Origin: a virus
Reading direction: 5' to 3' (one strand)
IMG/VR virus record: IMGVR_UViG_3300034198_015647
Coordinates: 1 to 35,888 of that record
DNA: 35,888 bases
The notes under the pieces are model-generated. The model was not told the origin of the DNA. It did no database searches and saw only the letters and a list, made by a program, of their open reading frames with translations. The position numbers and the translations under genes are program-made. Positions within the stretch are counted from its first letter, which is position 1, and each line of letters opens with the position of its first letter. Below are positions 17,045-23,504 of the stretch, one piece after another.

Positions 17045-17505
17045 GCGAGGGCAAAGCGGTATCCATTGTCGGGTTGTCGGCTGATGAATCGGCGTTGTTG
17101 TATGAGTGGGCCGGCCGTCGGGCGGCGGATGATGCGGCGGCGGCCGCGCGTGAGCTCGAGGCAGAGCGCGCGGAGTATGTGACGGCTCTCGAGGCATTCC
17201 AAACGGCGAGCGCTCGGCACGATGCGCTCGTGGCGTCGGTGAGCGCGGATCAGGTGGCCGATTTCCCGGCGCCTGAGTCGCCGGCTGAGCCGGTGTTGCG
17301 GCCGTCGGTGTCGGCGGATGAGTTTCTCGTGCGGTTCGTGCGGGAAGCGCTCGAGCCGGTGTTGCGTACGGCCGCGATGGCGCGCGAGATGGCGGCCGCG
17401 GCCGCGCGCGCTCGGCGCGCCGTCGATGATCCGGTGTCGGTGTTCGCGGAGTTGACGCGCGAGCAGCAGGTGGCGCTCTTGCTGCAAGGCGGTACCAATG
17501 GGTGA
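17041..17505 (+). CDS. Coiled-coil-rich protein, unknown
   Basis: A 154-residue Ala/Glu/Arg-rich protein. Residues 20-65 and 105-145 are predicted by eye to be long helices with coiled-coil spacing (AAAARELEAERAEYVTALEAF, for example). The central segment is Pro-rich. No catalytic motif, no signal and no membrane stretch. It overlaps both neighbours, the next by eight bases. Its place between fibre and lysis genes suggests a late accessory role. Confidence 0.65.
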   Translation: MSEGKAVSIVGLSADESALLYEWAGRRAADDAAAAARELEAERAEYVTALEAFQTASARHDALVASVSADQVADFPAPESPAEPVLRPSVSADEFLVRFVREALEPVLRTAAMAREMAAAAARARRAVDDPVSVFAELTREQQVALLLQGGTNG

Positions 17506-17779
17506 GTCTCCGCTCACTGTGCGAGAGTTTCTCGCGCACATTGAGCCGATGCGTTCTCGGCTTGATGAGGTCGTCGAGTTGCAACAAAAGGCGAACGGAC
17601 GGACGGGCGCGCTCGAGGGCCGGGTGGCGGTCCTCGAGGATCGCGTGCCGGCGCCGTTCGAGCCACGTATTCGCGTGCTCGAGGATCGGTCGCCGGGGCG
17701 TGTCGGCATGATCGCCGGCGGGGGCGTGGCCGGTGCGCTGTACGTGCTCGTGTGGCTACTACAGCACGCGGGAAAATGA
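17498..17779 (+). CDS. Coiled coil plus C-terminal TM protein, holin candidate
   Basis: A 93-residue protein: helix and coiled-coil segments rich in LED repeats (residues 15-65, with VAVLEDRVPAPFEPRIRVLED), followed by one membrane span (about 70-88, MIAGGGVAGALYVLVWLL). This layout recalls XhlA-type haemolysin/holin partners. Being immediately before the endolysin strengthens a lysis role. ATG 17498 overlaps the preceding gene. No second span is visible, so it may need a partner. Confidence 0.6.
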   Translation: MGESPLTVREFLAHIEPMRSRLDEVVELQQKANGRTGALEGRVAVLEDRVPAPFEPRIRVLEDRSPGRVGMIAGGGVAGALYVLVWLLQHAGK

Positions 17780-17810
17780 CGCATCGGCTTACAGTGGAAA
17801 AAGGCATACG

Positions 17811-18305
17811 GTGACGGTCGCGGAAATCATCGACGGCGTAATCGGGCGCGAGGGCGGGTACGTGAATCGCGCGACGGACCGCGGCGGCTGTACGAAATAC
17901 GGCGTGACGCGTCCGGTGCTCGCGGCGCATCGTGGCCGGCCGGTGACGTGCGCGGACGTGGAAGCGCTCGAGCGTGCCGAGGCGGCCGAGATCCTGACCG
18001 GGTTCTTTGTCCGTGTGCCTGGATTTGATCGGTTGACTGACGACGCGTTGCGCGTACTCGCGGTGGATTTTGCGGTGCATAGCGGCGCCGGCGTGGCGGT
18101 GGCGAAGCTGCAAGCGGCCGCCGGCGTGCGCGTCGATGGGTTGCTCGGTCCAGACACGCGCGCCGCGATTGATCGGCTCGGCGCTGCGGTGGTCTATCGC
18201 CGTTTCTTGAAGTTGCGCGCCGAGTATCTCTCGGTGCTGTTGCGTCGGGCGGATCAATGGGAATACGCGGCGGGTTGGATGGGCCGGCTTGCCGCGTTTA
18301 TGTGA
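17811..18305 (+). CDS. Endolysin, GH108-type muramidase
   Basis: A 164-residue lysin that should cleave peptidoglycan glycan strands. The start MTVAEIIDGVIGREGGYVNR gives the GH108 E-G-G-Y motif, with probable catalytic Glu14; DRGGCTKYGVTRPVL follows at 24-38. The C-half (LAVDFAVHSGAGVAVAKLQAAAGVRVDGLLGPDTRAAI) matches the peptidoglycan-binding end found in this family. GTG 17811 is preceded by GGAAAAAGG. There is no signal peptide, so it needs a holin for release. The frame continues upstream to 17733, but GTG 17811 matches the family start. Confidence 0.88.
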   Translation: MTVAEIIDGVIGREGGYVNRATDRGGCTKYGVTRPVLAAHRGRPVTCADVEALERAEAAEILTGFFVRVPGFDRLTDDALRVLAVDFAVHSGAGVAVAKLQAAAGVRVDGLLGPDTRAAIDRLGAAVVYRRFLKLRAEYLSVLLRRADQWEYAAGWMGRLAAFM

Positions 18306-18322
18306 AGGGGAAAGGGGACGTG

Positions 18323-18610
18323 ATGGGGTTGGATATCTCGAAGGTGCTCGGCGTGGCGCAAGTGGTCGCCGGGGTGGTGCGTGCGGTGCAGTCGGCGCAC
18401 GCGGACAAGGCCGGCGCGGACAAACACGAGATCGCGCGTACGGCGATTCTCGGCCTATTGCCGGGTCTCGAGGGGTTGACGGGCGCCGAGCTCGATAATC
18501 CCGAAGTCGTCGAAGCGGTCAACGCGTGCATCGTGGCCGAAAAGGCCGTGCTCAAGGCGCGCGCCGCGGTGGCGGATGCGGTGGCGGTCGTGAGGGCGGC
18601 GCGCGGCTAA
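18323..18610 (+). CDS. Small late protein, unknown
   Basis: A 95-residue Ala- and Val-rich protein. Residues 9-25 are moderately hydrophobic (LGVAQVVAGVVRAVQSA), the middle holds ILGLLPGLEGLTG, and the end is a long Ala-rich helix. Membrane association is possible but not strong. ATG 18323 has an excellent ribosome site (AGGGGAAAGGGG), suggesting abundant expression. It lies right after the endolysin, so a second lysis factor is possible. The stop shares a base with the next start (TAATG). Confidence 0.65.
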   Translation: MGLDISKVLGVAQVVAGVVRAVQSAHADKAGADKHEIARTAILGLLPGLEGLTGAELDNPEVVEAVNACIVAEKAVLKARAAVADAVAVVRAARG

Positions 18611-19773
18611 TGGCAGCACGGCCGCTCGATGTCGATACGCTGCGCGCGACGCTCGAAATCGTCGGGCGTCATGGGATTGTCGCCGGGGCAAAGATGCTCG
18701 GCATACCGCGTAACACGTTTGTGTCGCGGTGGCAGCGTGCGCGCGTGTGGGCGGCCGAGTCGGGCGTGCCGTGCCCGGCGCCGGCGTCTGGTGTGCCTGT
18801 CGTGGGTGGTGACAGCACGCCGGCGCCGGCGCCTCAGGTGCTCGGCGATGCGTTGTTGTCGGTGACGGGGGCGCGTCGGTTGCCGTCGTCGTCCGATGAG
18901 GCGTGGCTAGAGCTCGACAAGTGGATCGGGCGAAGCGCGCGCGAGATGGTGACGCCTGGCCGCGCGCCTGAGTCGGGCCGGCTCCGTGTGTGCGTGGCCG
19001 GGGATTTTCACTCGCCATTCTATGAGCCGGCGTTGGTGGCTCAGTTGATCGCCGAGGAAGGGCCGCGTACTGACTTGCTCGTGATAAACGGCGATTTGCA
19101 AGACTTCTATTCGATCTCGCGTTTTGTGAAGTACGAAACGGTGACGATTGAGGATGAGTTGGCGGCCGTCGATGCGTTGCTCGGTCGGCTCAGTGCGGCG
19201 TTTCCCGAAGTCCTGGTCGTGTGCGGCAATCATGACCGGCCACGCTTTGAAAAGCAGTTGCGCTCGCTCGTGCCGGCGGATCTCGTGAAGGTAATCGAGT
19301 TCCTGAGCGGCGGCGAGCTCGACGTGTTGCGCGTGATAGGCAAGCGATACCCGAATGTCCGTTTTGCTCGGCATGGCGTCGGGCGTCACGCGGTCGGCTG
19401 GTTTGCGCAAGTTGGCGATTTGATCGTGACGCATGCGGAGAAGTTCTCGCGCGTGCCTGGCGCGGCGCTGCGTGGCATTGAGGAATGGTTGGCGGATCGT
19501 CGAGACGTGCTCGGCCTGGCGCCGTGGCGCGTGCTGATTCAAGCCCACACGCATCAAATGGGCGTGTTCCCGTGGCACGCTGACCGGCTGTTGATCGAGG
19601 GCGGGTGCATGTGCCAAACGCACGGGTACCAGTTAGATGCGCGCATTGCTGGCCGGCCACAAAGGCGCGGGTACGTGACGCTCACGCAGTACGAAGGGGT
19701 TACGGATTTGAACTCGGTGCGCACGTTCTGGTGGGACGTGTCGGGCCGGGCGACACATGACGAATCACTCTAA
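18610..19773 (+). CDS. HTH-calcineurin-like metallophosphoesterase
   Basis: A 387-residue protein with an N-terminal HTH-like segment (residues 11-45, VGRHGIVAGAKMLGIPRNTF), a Pro/Ala linker to about 80 and a metallophosphoesterase domain from about 125. Metal-binding motifs are in order: GDFH (131-134), GDLQD (161-165), GNHD (206-209), VTHAEK (His275) and QAHTHQ (His313, His315). It should hydrolyse phosphoesters; the substrate could be nucleic acid, nucleotide or phosphoprotein. All motifs are intact. The HTH may target it to DNA. It follows TAATG from the previous gene and overlaps the following lipoprotein frame. Confidence 0.85.
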   Translation: MAARPLDVDTLRATLEIVGRHGIVAGAKMLGIPRNTFVSRWQRARVWAAESGVPCPAPASGVPVVGGDSTPAPAPQVLGDALLSVTGARRLPSSSDEAWLELDKWIGRSAREMVTPGRAPESGRLRVCVAGDFHSPFYEPALVAQLIAEEGPRTDLLVINGDLQDFYSISRFVKYETVTIEDELAAVDALLGRLSAAFPEVLVVCGNHDRPRFEKQLRSLVPADLVKVIEFLSGGELDVLRVIGKRYPNVRFARHGVGRHAVGWFAQVGDLIVTHAEKFSRVPGAALRGIEEWLADRRDVLGLAPWRVLIQAHTHQMGVFPWHADRLLIEGGCMCQTHGYQLDARIAGRPQRRGYVTLTQYEGVTDLNSVRTFWWDVSGRATHDESL

Positions 19774-19786
19774 AGGACAAAAAGAC

Positions 19787-21091
19787 ATGAGAAAACAACT
19801 AGCGATTATCGTTTGGTCTGCGATGGTGGCGGCGGCGTGCGCCGGCCATCGTCCGGCGGTGGTGGCGCCGTCGGCGCCGGTGGTGGTGGCGTCGGTTCCA
19901 GTGGTGGCGGCGCCGTCGGTGGCGACGTTGGCAGTGATTGCGGCGGATCAGGTCGGCGCGCCGATTGCCGGCGCCGAGGTCGTGCTCGAGCCGTCCGGCG
20001 TGGCGATGGCGGCGACGAATCCAGACGGCTATACGGCCGCCGAGCAGGTGCTTGGCGCGTATCGCGTCACCGTGCGCGCGGCCGGGTTCGTGCCGTCGTC
20101 TGTCGAGGTGGCGCTCTCGGAAAATCGCGACGTGCGCGTGTCGCTCGCGCGTGAGCGGCCGCGGCCGGCGACTGAGGCCGAGTTGCACGAGATCCGCGCG
20201 AACTTCTGCAATCTCATTGACGGCCGCGGCCGGGTCGTTTTCACGCCGTTCTATATCTCGCTCTCGGCGGCCGAGCGCGCGGAATGGCTCGAGCTCCAGC
20301 GACGCGAGGGCGCGACTCACTTTGTGATCTCGCCGGCGATTGACTATCCCGGCTCGGCTATTGCGCCGCGGGATTTGTCGCGCGAGCCGGAAACGTTCGC
20401 GCGCTACGTGCGCGAGTTGCTCGATACGCCGAGCGCGAGCGGCGCCGGGTTTACGCCGATTCTCATACTCGATGATGGCGCCGCGGGGTTTCGCGCGCGC
20501 GTTGATGCGCTGTGGCCGGCGATTCGCGCGGCGCTCGGCGATGATGTCGCGCGAGTAATCGTCGTACCTGGGTGGGAGTTGGTCAAGGCAAGCACGGTGA
20601 CAAGCGCCGAGTTTGCGTACTCGCTCGAGAAGTTGCACACGCTCGGCTTTCCTCATATCTGGGCGCATCTCTCACCAAACCGCGCGTCGGCGTCGTCGAA
20701 TCCGCTCGAATCGGATGATCCGTGGCAGGGCGCCGAGTCTGGTATGTGGAAATCGCACGGCGGCGAGTTTGTCGAGGGGCTGTTGTACCAGTCGGAAGCG
20801 GTGCGGCCGGGCGACGAGAAATGCAATCCGGCTGACGGTGATTGCTGGCTCAATCGGTGGGCCGATGTGGTGCCGCGGATCATGGGGCGGCCTGAGATCG
20901 GCCGCGGCATGAACGGGTGGCGCGCGATGTATCTGGCCTATTTCGAGGGGCCGGCCTACTACTTCTTCCGCGGTCAAGCTGACTCGAATTTTGCGCGCGT
21001 GATCGCCGAGAAGGCGTTGGCAATGTGCCGCGATTTCGGCGCGGCGTGCGGGTTCGGTAACGGGCTTCCGCTCTCGTGGGGCATTCGATGA
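19787..21091 (+). CDS. Phage lipoprotein with Ig-like and barrel-like domains
   Basis: A 434-residue protein beginning MRKQLAIIVWSAMVAAACAG, which reads as a lipoprotein signal with Cys18 as the lipidated residue (A-A-A-C lipobox). A Pro/Val/Ala linker leads to a carboxypeptidase-regulatory-like domain (about 42-125, with GAPIAGAEVVLEPSG, GAYRVTVRAAGFVPSSVEV). The C-terminal 300 residues look like a TIM-barrel hydrolase-type domain (VFTPFYISLSAAERAEWLE, FTPILILDDG, FPHIWAHLSPNR, MNGWRAMYLAYFEGPAYY). ATG 19787 follows AAAGGAC; an ATG at 19757 overlaps the phosphoesterase but would hide the signal. It should be exported and membrane-anchored. Possible roles are surface remodelling or exclusion of other phages; the related tail-type barrels suggest sugar binding. 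Confidence 0.7.
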   Translation: MRKQLAIIVWSAMVAAACAGHRPAVVAPSAPVVVASVPVVAAPSVATLAVIAADQVGAPIAGAEVVLEPSGVAMAATNPDGYTAAEQVLGAYRVTVRAAGFVPSSVEVALSENRDVRVSLARERPRPATEAELHEIRANFCNLIDGRGRVVFTPFYISLSAAERAEWLELQRREGATHFVISPAIDYPGSAIAPRDLSREPETFARYVRELLDTPSASGAGFTPILILDDGAAGFRARVDALWPAIRAALGDDVARVIVVPGWELVKASTVTSAEFAYSLEKLHTLGFPHIWAHLSPNRASASSNPLESDDPWQGAESGMWKSHGGEFVEGLLYQSEAVRPGDEKCNPADGDCWLNRWADVVPRIMGRPEIGRGMNGWRAMYLAYFEGPAYYFFRGQADSNFARVIAEKALAMCRDFGAACGFGNGLPLSWGIR

Positions 21092-21630
21092 CGGCCGCCG
21101 GCGTGCGCGTGGTCGGTATTACGGGCGCGGCGCGACACGGTAAAGACGAGCTCGCGCGCGCGCTCGTGTCGGTGGTGCCCGGCGCCGAGCGCTTCGCGTT
21201 CTCGGATGCCGTGGCGGCTGTGGCGCGTGCCGAGGGGCGCATGGTGGCGCGCGACGCGCGCGTGCTACAAGCCGTCGGCACGGAGCGCCGGCGCGCGCGG
21301 CCGAGCGTGTGGCTCGAGTGTCTCGAGGGCGCCATACGTGACCGGCGGCCGGTGCTCGCGGTCGTGACGGGCGTTCGATACCCTGACGAGTTCGCGTTGA
21401 TTGAATCGCTCGGCGGCGTCGTCGTGGGCGTGGTGCGTCCTGGCGCGCCGGCGCTCACCGATCGCGACGCAGGGCACGAGGTCGAGTCGCATGTGCCGGC
21501 GTTGCTCGCGCGTTGTGGCGCGCGTGTGGTGACGGTGCCGGAACTTTCCGACGATGACGCGCGCGCGGTGTTTTTCCGCCGGCTCGCGGTGTCGGTGGCG
21601 TCTGAGGTGGCATCGTGCATCGGCCTGTAA
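21088..21630 (+). CDS. dNMP kinase-like P-loop protein
   Basis: A 180-residue P-loop NTPase: VVGITGAARHGKDELARAL near the N-terminus holds the Walker A motif GAARHGKD (13-20), whose trailing Asp is usual in phage deoxynucleoside monophosphate kinases. Later segments VLQAVGTERRR, PVLAVVTGVRYPDEFALI and GVVVGVVRPGAP also fit that family (lid and nucleotide region). It would phosphorylate dNMPs for DNA synthesis or for modified bases. ATG 21088 overlaps the lipoprotein stop (ATGA). The next gene is a methyltransferase. Confidence 0.75.
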   Translation: MTAAGVRVVGITGAARHGKDELARALVSVVPGAERFAFSDAVAAVARAEGRMVARDARVLQAVGTERRRARPSVWLECLEGAIRDRRPVLAVVTGVRYPDEFALIESLGGVVVGVVRPGAPALTDRDAGHEVESHVPALLARCGARVVTVPELSDDDARAVFFRRLAVSVASEVASCIGL

Positions 21631-22151
21631 TGGAGTGGCTCGCGGCCGAGCTTGCGCTCGAGGCGCCGCGCGCCGCGGTGCTCGAGATCGGCTCGCGCAA
21701 TGTGAACGGCTCCGCGCGCGAGGCGTTCAACATGGCCGCGCGGTACTGGGGCGTCGATATCGCGGCCGGGCCGGGCGTGGATCAGGTGGCCGACGGCGCG
21801 GCCGTCGTTCCGCCGTTTGAGCCCGATACGGTCGTGTGTTGCGAGGTGCTCGAGCATACGCCGGCGTGGCGCGAGATCGTTCGGCACGCGTGCGAGGTAT
21901 TGGCGCCGGGCGGCTTGTTGCTCGTGACGGCGGCGTGTGATCCGCGCGCGCCGCATTCGGCGACCGATGGCGGCCGCGTGCGCGTCGGCGAGTATTACGG
22001 GAACGTTGAGCCGGCCGAGCTCGGCGCGGTGGTGCGCGAGGCCGGCTTGGCTGGGCGTGTGAGCGTGTTTCTCGAGCGGGGCGACGTGTACGTGGTGGGG
22101 CGTAAGCCGTGGTCGTCGGTGGCGCTCGAGCGCTCGGAGGTGGTGTCGTGA
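21615..22151 (+). CDS. Class I SAM-dependent methyltransferase
   Basis: A 178-residue enzyme. Motif I is VLEIGSRNVNGSAR (about 22-35), followed by YWGVDIAAGPGVD, VVCCEVLEHTPAWREI (acidic motif) and CEVLAPGGLLLVTAAC, all typical of Methyltransf_11-type enzymes. The C-end is a strand-rich cap. The acceptor cannot be predicted. GTG 21615 overlaps the kinase; ATG 21630 (TAATG) is an alternative start five residues later. Translational coupling to the kinase suggests a shared pathway, perhaps nucleotide or DNA modification. Confidence 0.82.
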   Translation: MHRPVMEWLAAELALEAPRAAVLEIGSRNVNGSAREAFNMAARYWGVDIAAGPGVDQVADGAAVVPPFEPDTVVCCEVLEHTPAWREIVRHACEVLAPGGLLLVTAACDPRAPHSATDGGRVRVGEYYGNVEPAELGAVVREAGLAGRVSVFLERGDVYVVGRKPWSSVALERSEVVS

Positions 22152-22429
22152 TTGGGGCGCGTGGCGGGTTGGCGATTGCCGGCCGCGCGTTCTTGCAAGT
22201 GGTCCTCGTGTCGGCGCAAACGGTGACGCTCGCGGCGTATCAGCAGCACGGCGAGCCGTGGCGGCTGGCAGTCGCTGGCGCCGTCGCGTTCTCGATTTCG
22301 TGGGTATGGTGGGCGAATGCGCGCGCGGCGACGCTCTCGAGCGTGCCGGCGGGGCGGTGGTGGTATGCCGGCGGCGCCGCGGCCGGTACGTTGGCCGGCG
22401 CGGCGTCTATGGGCTGGTTGATGCGTTAG
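22148..22429 (+). CDS. Small membrane protein
   Basis: A 93-residue protein with three hydrophobic spans: about 6-32 (LAIAGRAFLQVVLVSAQTV), 38-58 (WRLAVAGAVAFSISWVWWA) and 70-90 (YAGGAAAGTLAGAASMGWLM). No signal peptidase site. GTG 22148 overlaps the methyltransferase stop (GTGA). Holin-like topology is possible, but its distance from the endolysin makes other roles likely. Its 3' end overlaps a minus-strand gene by 23 bases. Confidence 0.7.
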   Translation: MIGARGGLAIAGRAFLQVVLVSAQTVTLAAYQQHGEPWRLAVAGAVAFSISWVWWANARAATLSSVPAGRWWYAGGAAAGTLAGAASMGWLMR

Positions 22430-22619
22430 CGTTTCTGCCCGTTCGGCGTGCAAAAGGCCTTAGCGGCCGCGCTTTGCGAAGGTGCGCGCGCAGTGCCCGT
22501 TGCCCGATAAGCGCTAAGCCCGACGGTGTGAGTACTAGGCGCCGCCTGTCGCGATTCCGGCGATACCTAAGTAAGCGGCGCGGGACATTGAAAAGTCGAG
22601 CGATAAAAGATTTTTTCAT
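22407..22619 (-). CDS. Basic protein, third gene of minus-strand cassette
   Basis: A 70-residue very basic protein starting MKKSFIARLFNV, with many Arg (about a quarter of residues) and a central LVLTPSGLALIGQRAL segment reminiscent of a winged-helix wing. ATG 22619 overlaps the upstream gene's TGA in ATGA, indicating coupled translation. Codon choice (TTA, CTT, AGG) differs from the plus-strand genes. It runs 23 bases into the end of the convergent membrane-protein gene. DNA or RNA binding is suggested only by charge. It could also be a chance frame. Confidence 0.4.
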   Translation of the reverse strand: MKKSFIARLFNVPRRLLRYRRNRDRRRLVLTPSGLALIGQRALRAHLRKARPLRPFARRTGRNANASTSP

Positions 22620-22783
22620 TTCGGTCGCAGGGGGCACAGTACAACAACAAGGTATTGTCGAGTATCTCCCAATGCGGTGGCGTCGGCGAGCTCGTGGCCG
22701 CCGAGCAGGTAGCCTGGGAGAATGGGTTGTTGGCACGTCGGGCAGAACGCCGGCCGCGGTGGTAGCAGTGGCGCGGCGCTCAC
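22616..22783 (-). CDS. Cys-containing small protein, second gene of minus-strand cassette
   Basis: A 55-residue protein starting MSAAPLLPPRPAFCPTC, with Cys14 and Cys17 forming a C-x2-C knuckle and possible further ligands His30 and Cys50. GTG 22783 overlaps the upstream TGA in GTGA, and the stop overlaps the next ATG in ATGA. The reading frame is too short for usual ORF cut-offs. It is probably a zinc-binding module, but only one complete knuckle is visible. The tight overlaps on both sides are the strongest evidence that it is real. Confidence 0.5.
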   Translation of the reverse strand: MSAAPLLPPRPAFCPTCQQPILPGYLLGGHELADATALGDTRQYLVVVLCPLRPK

Positions 22784-22944
22784 TGTGTGACGCCTTCCGA
22801 ATGTAGGCCGATCAGGCCGACGGCGAGAAATCCGGCGCCAGTGACCGGCGCGCCGGTGGCGAGCATGAGCGCGCCGGCGACGATGACGGCGACAATCATC
22901 GAACCAATCACAAGACGATAGAGCAATGGGGCGCGGTGCGTCAT
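22780..22944 (-). CDS. Small membrane protein, first gene of minus-strand cassette
   Basis: A 54-residue protein, MTHRAPLLYRLVIGSMIVAVIVAG then a second hydrophobic stretch, giving two probable spans (about 9-30 and 32-48) with a short polar C-end. It starts at ATG 22944 on the minus strand, only eight bases after a CATAAT -10-like box, so its mRNA may be leaderless. It overlaps the next minus-strand gene by GTGA. A perfect 17-bp palindrome lies in its promoter. In a prophage it would be a candidate superinfection-exclusion or lysogeny factor. No homology is claimed. Confidence 0.58.
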   Translation of the reverse strand: MTHRAPLLYRLVIGSMIVAVIVAGALMLATGAPVTGAGFLAVGLIGLHSEGVTQ

Positions 22945-22952
22945 GGGTAGAG

Positions 22953-22979
22953 ATTATGACAATTTGTCATAGAGTGCAA
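22953..22979 (-). promoter_or_regulatory. Minus-strand promoter with operator O1
   Basis: On the minus strand, TTGCAC (22979-22974) and CATAAT (22958-22953) form -35 and -10 candidates separated by 15 bases. The perfect palindrome TATGACAATTTGTCATA (22955-22971, 8-bp arms around one base) fills the promoter. Binding there would block polymerase. The -10 match is good, the spacing is short. Confidence 0.6.
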
Positions 22980-23022
22980 GTTGTAATTGTGACTGCGCGC
23001 TGACCGAGTTGTGAGTGCTTTT

Positions 23023-23039
23023 TATGACGAATGCGCATA
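23023..23039 (+). promoter_or_regulatory. Operator-like site O2 upstream of repressor
   Basis: TATGACGAATGCGCATA matches O1 at 12 of 17 positions, keeping the outer TATGAC and CATA. It is 78 bases before the repressor ATG, in the divergent promoter region, where autoregulation would be expected. Symmetry is weaker than in O1. The -35 and -10 for the repressor are not clear. Confidence 0.5.
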
Positions 23040-23116
23040 GAGTTAAAACATTGAGGCTCTAGCGTTTACCTCTCGTGGGAGGGGCGAAACGGCCGGGGCA
23101 AAGGTGGGTTAGAGGT

Positions 23117-23497
23117 ATGGTCGCGCGTCATTCTCGGTCGTTGTCGGATTTAGTGCGTCGGCGGCTGGCGGCGCATCTCGAGGGCATGCCGGCGCGGCCG
23201 ACGCAATCGGCCATTGCCGACGCGCTCGGCGTGACGCAAACGTGGGTCTCTCATTACTTCCGCGGTCGGCACGATGTAGACCTAGACACGTTGGCGAAGC
23301 TGGCCGACTTTCTCGGCGTGCGGCTCGAGTCGCTCGTGGCTGACTCGGAGAATGCCAAGGCGGTAAGCGCGCATCCGGCCGGCTTTGGCGAGGTGTGGAC
23401 GTTGCTGCAATCGGTGACGCCGGCCGAGCGGGACGTGGTACGCGACGTGTTGCGCGTGGTGGCTCGGCGTCCGGCGTCGAAGCGCGCGCGCGTCTGA
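23117..23497 (+). CDS. XRE-family repressor, putative CI
   Basis: A 126-residue DNA-binding protein. The HTH lies at about residues 28-58: QSAIADALGVTQTWVSHYFRG, followed by the fourth-helix region DVDLDTLAKLADFLGV. The C-end is helical and basic, without a LexA-type peptidase domain, so induction would not be by RecA-stimulated self-cleavage. ATG 23117 is chosen (AAAGG about ten bases upstream); GTG 23075 is in frame. It lies divergent to the minus-strand cassette and next to the integrase. Together with the operators this makes it the best candidate for lysogeny repressor, though a Cro-like role is not excluded. Confidence 0.75.
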   Translation: MVARHSRSLSDLVRRRLAAHLEGMPARPTQSAIADALGVTQTWVSHYFRGRHDVDLDTLAKLADFLGVRLESLVADSENAKAVSAHPAGFGEVWTLLQSVTPAERDVVRDVLRVVARRPASKRARV

Positions 23498-23504
23498 GGG
23501 CATC

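Noticed and set aside
16588-17784. 398-codon minus-strand frame
   Set aside because: Antisense to several overlapping late genes; composition is that of a shadow frame.
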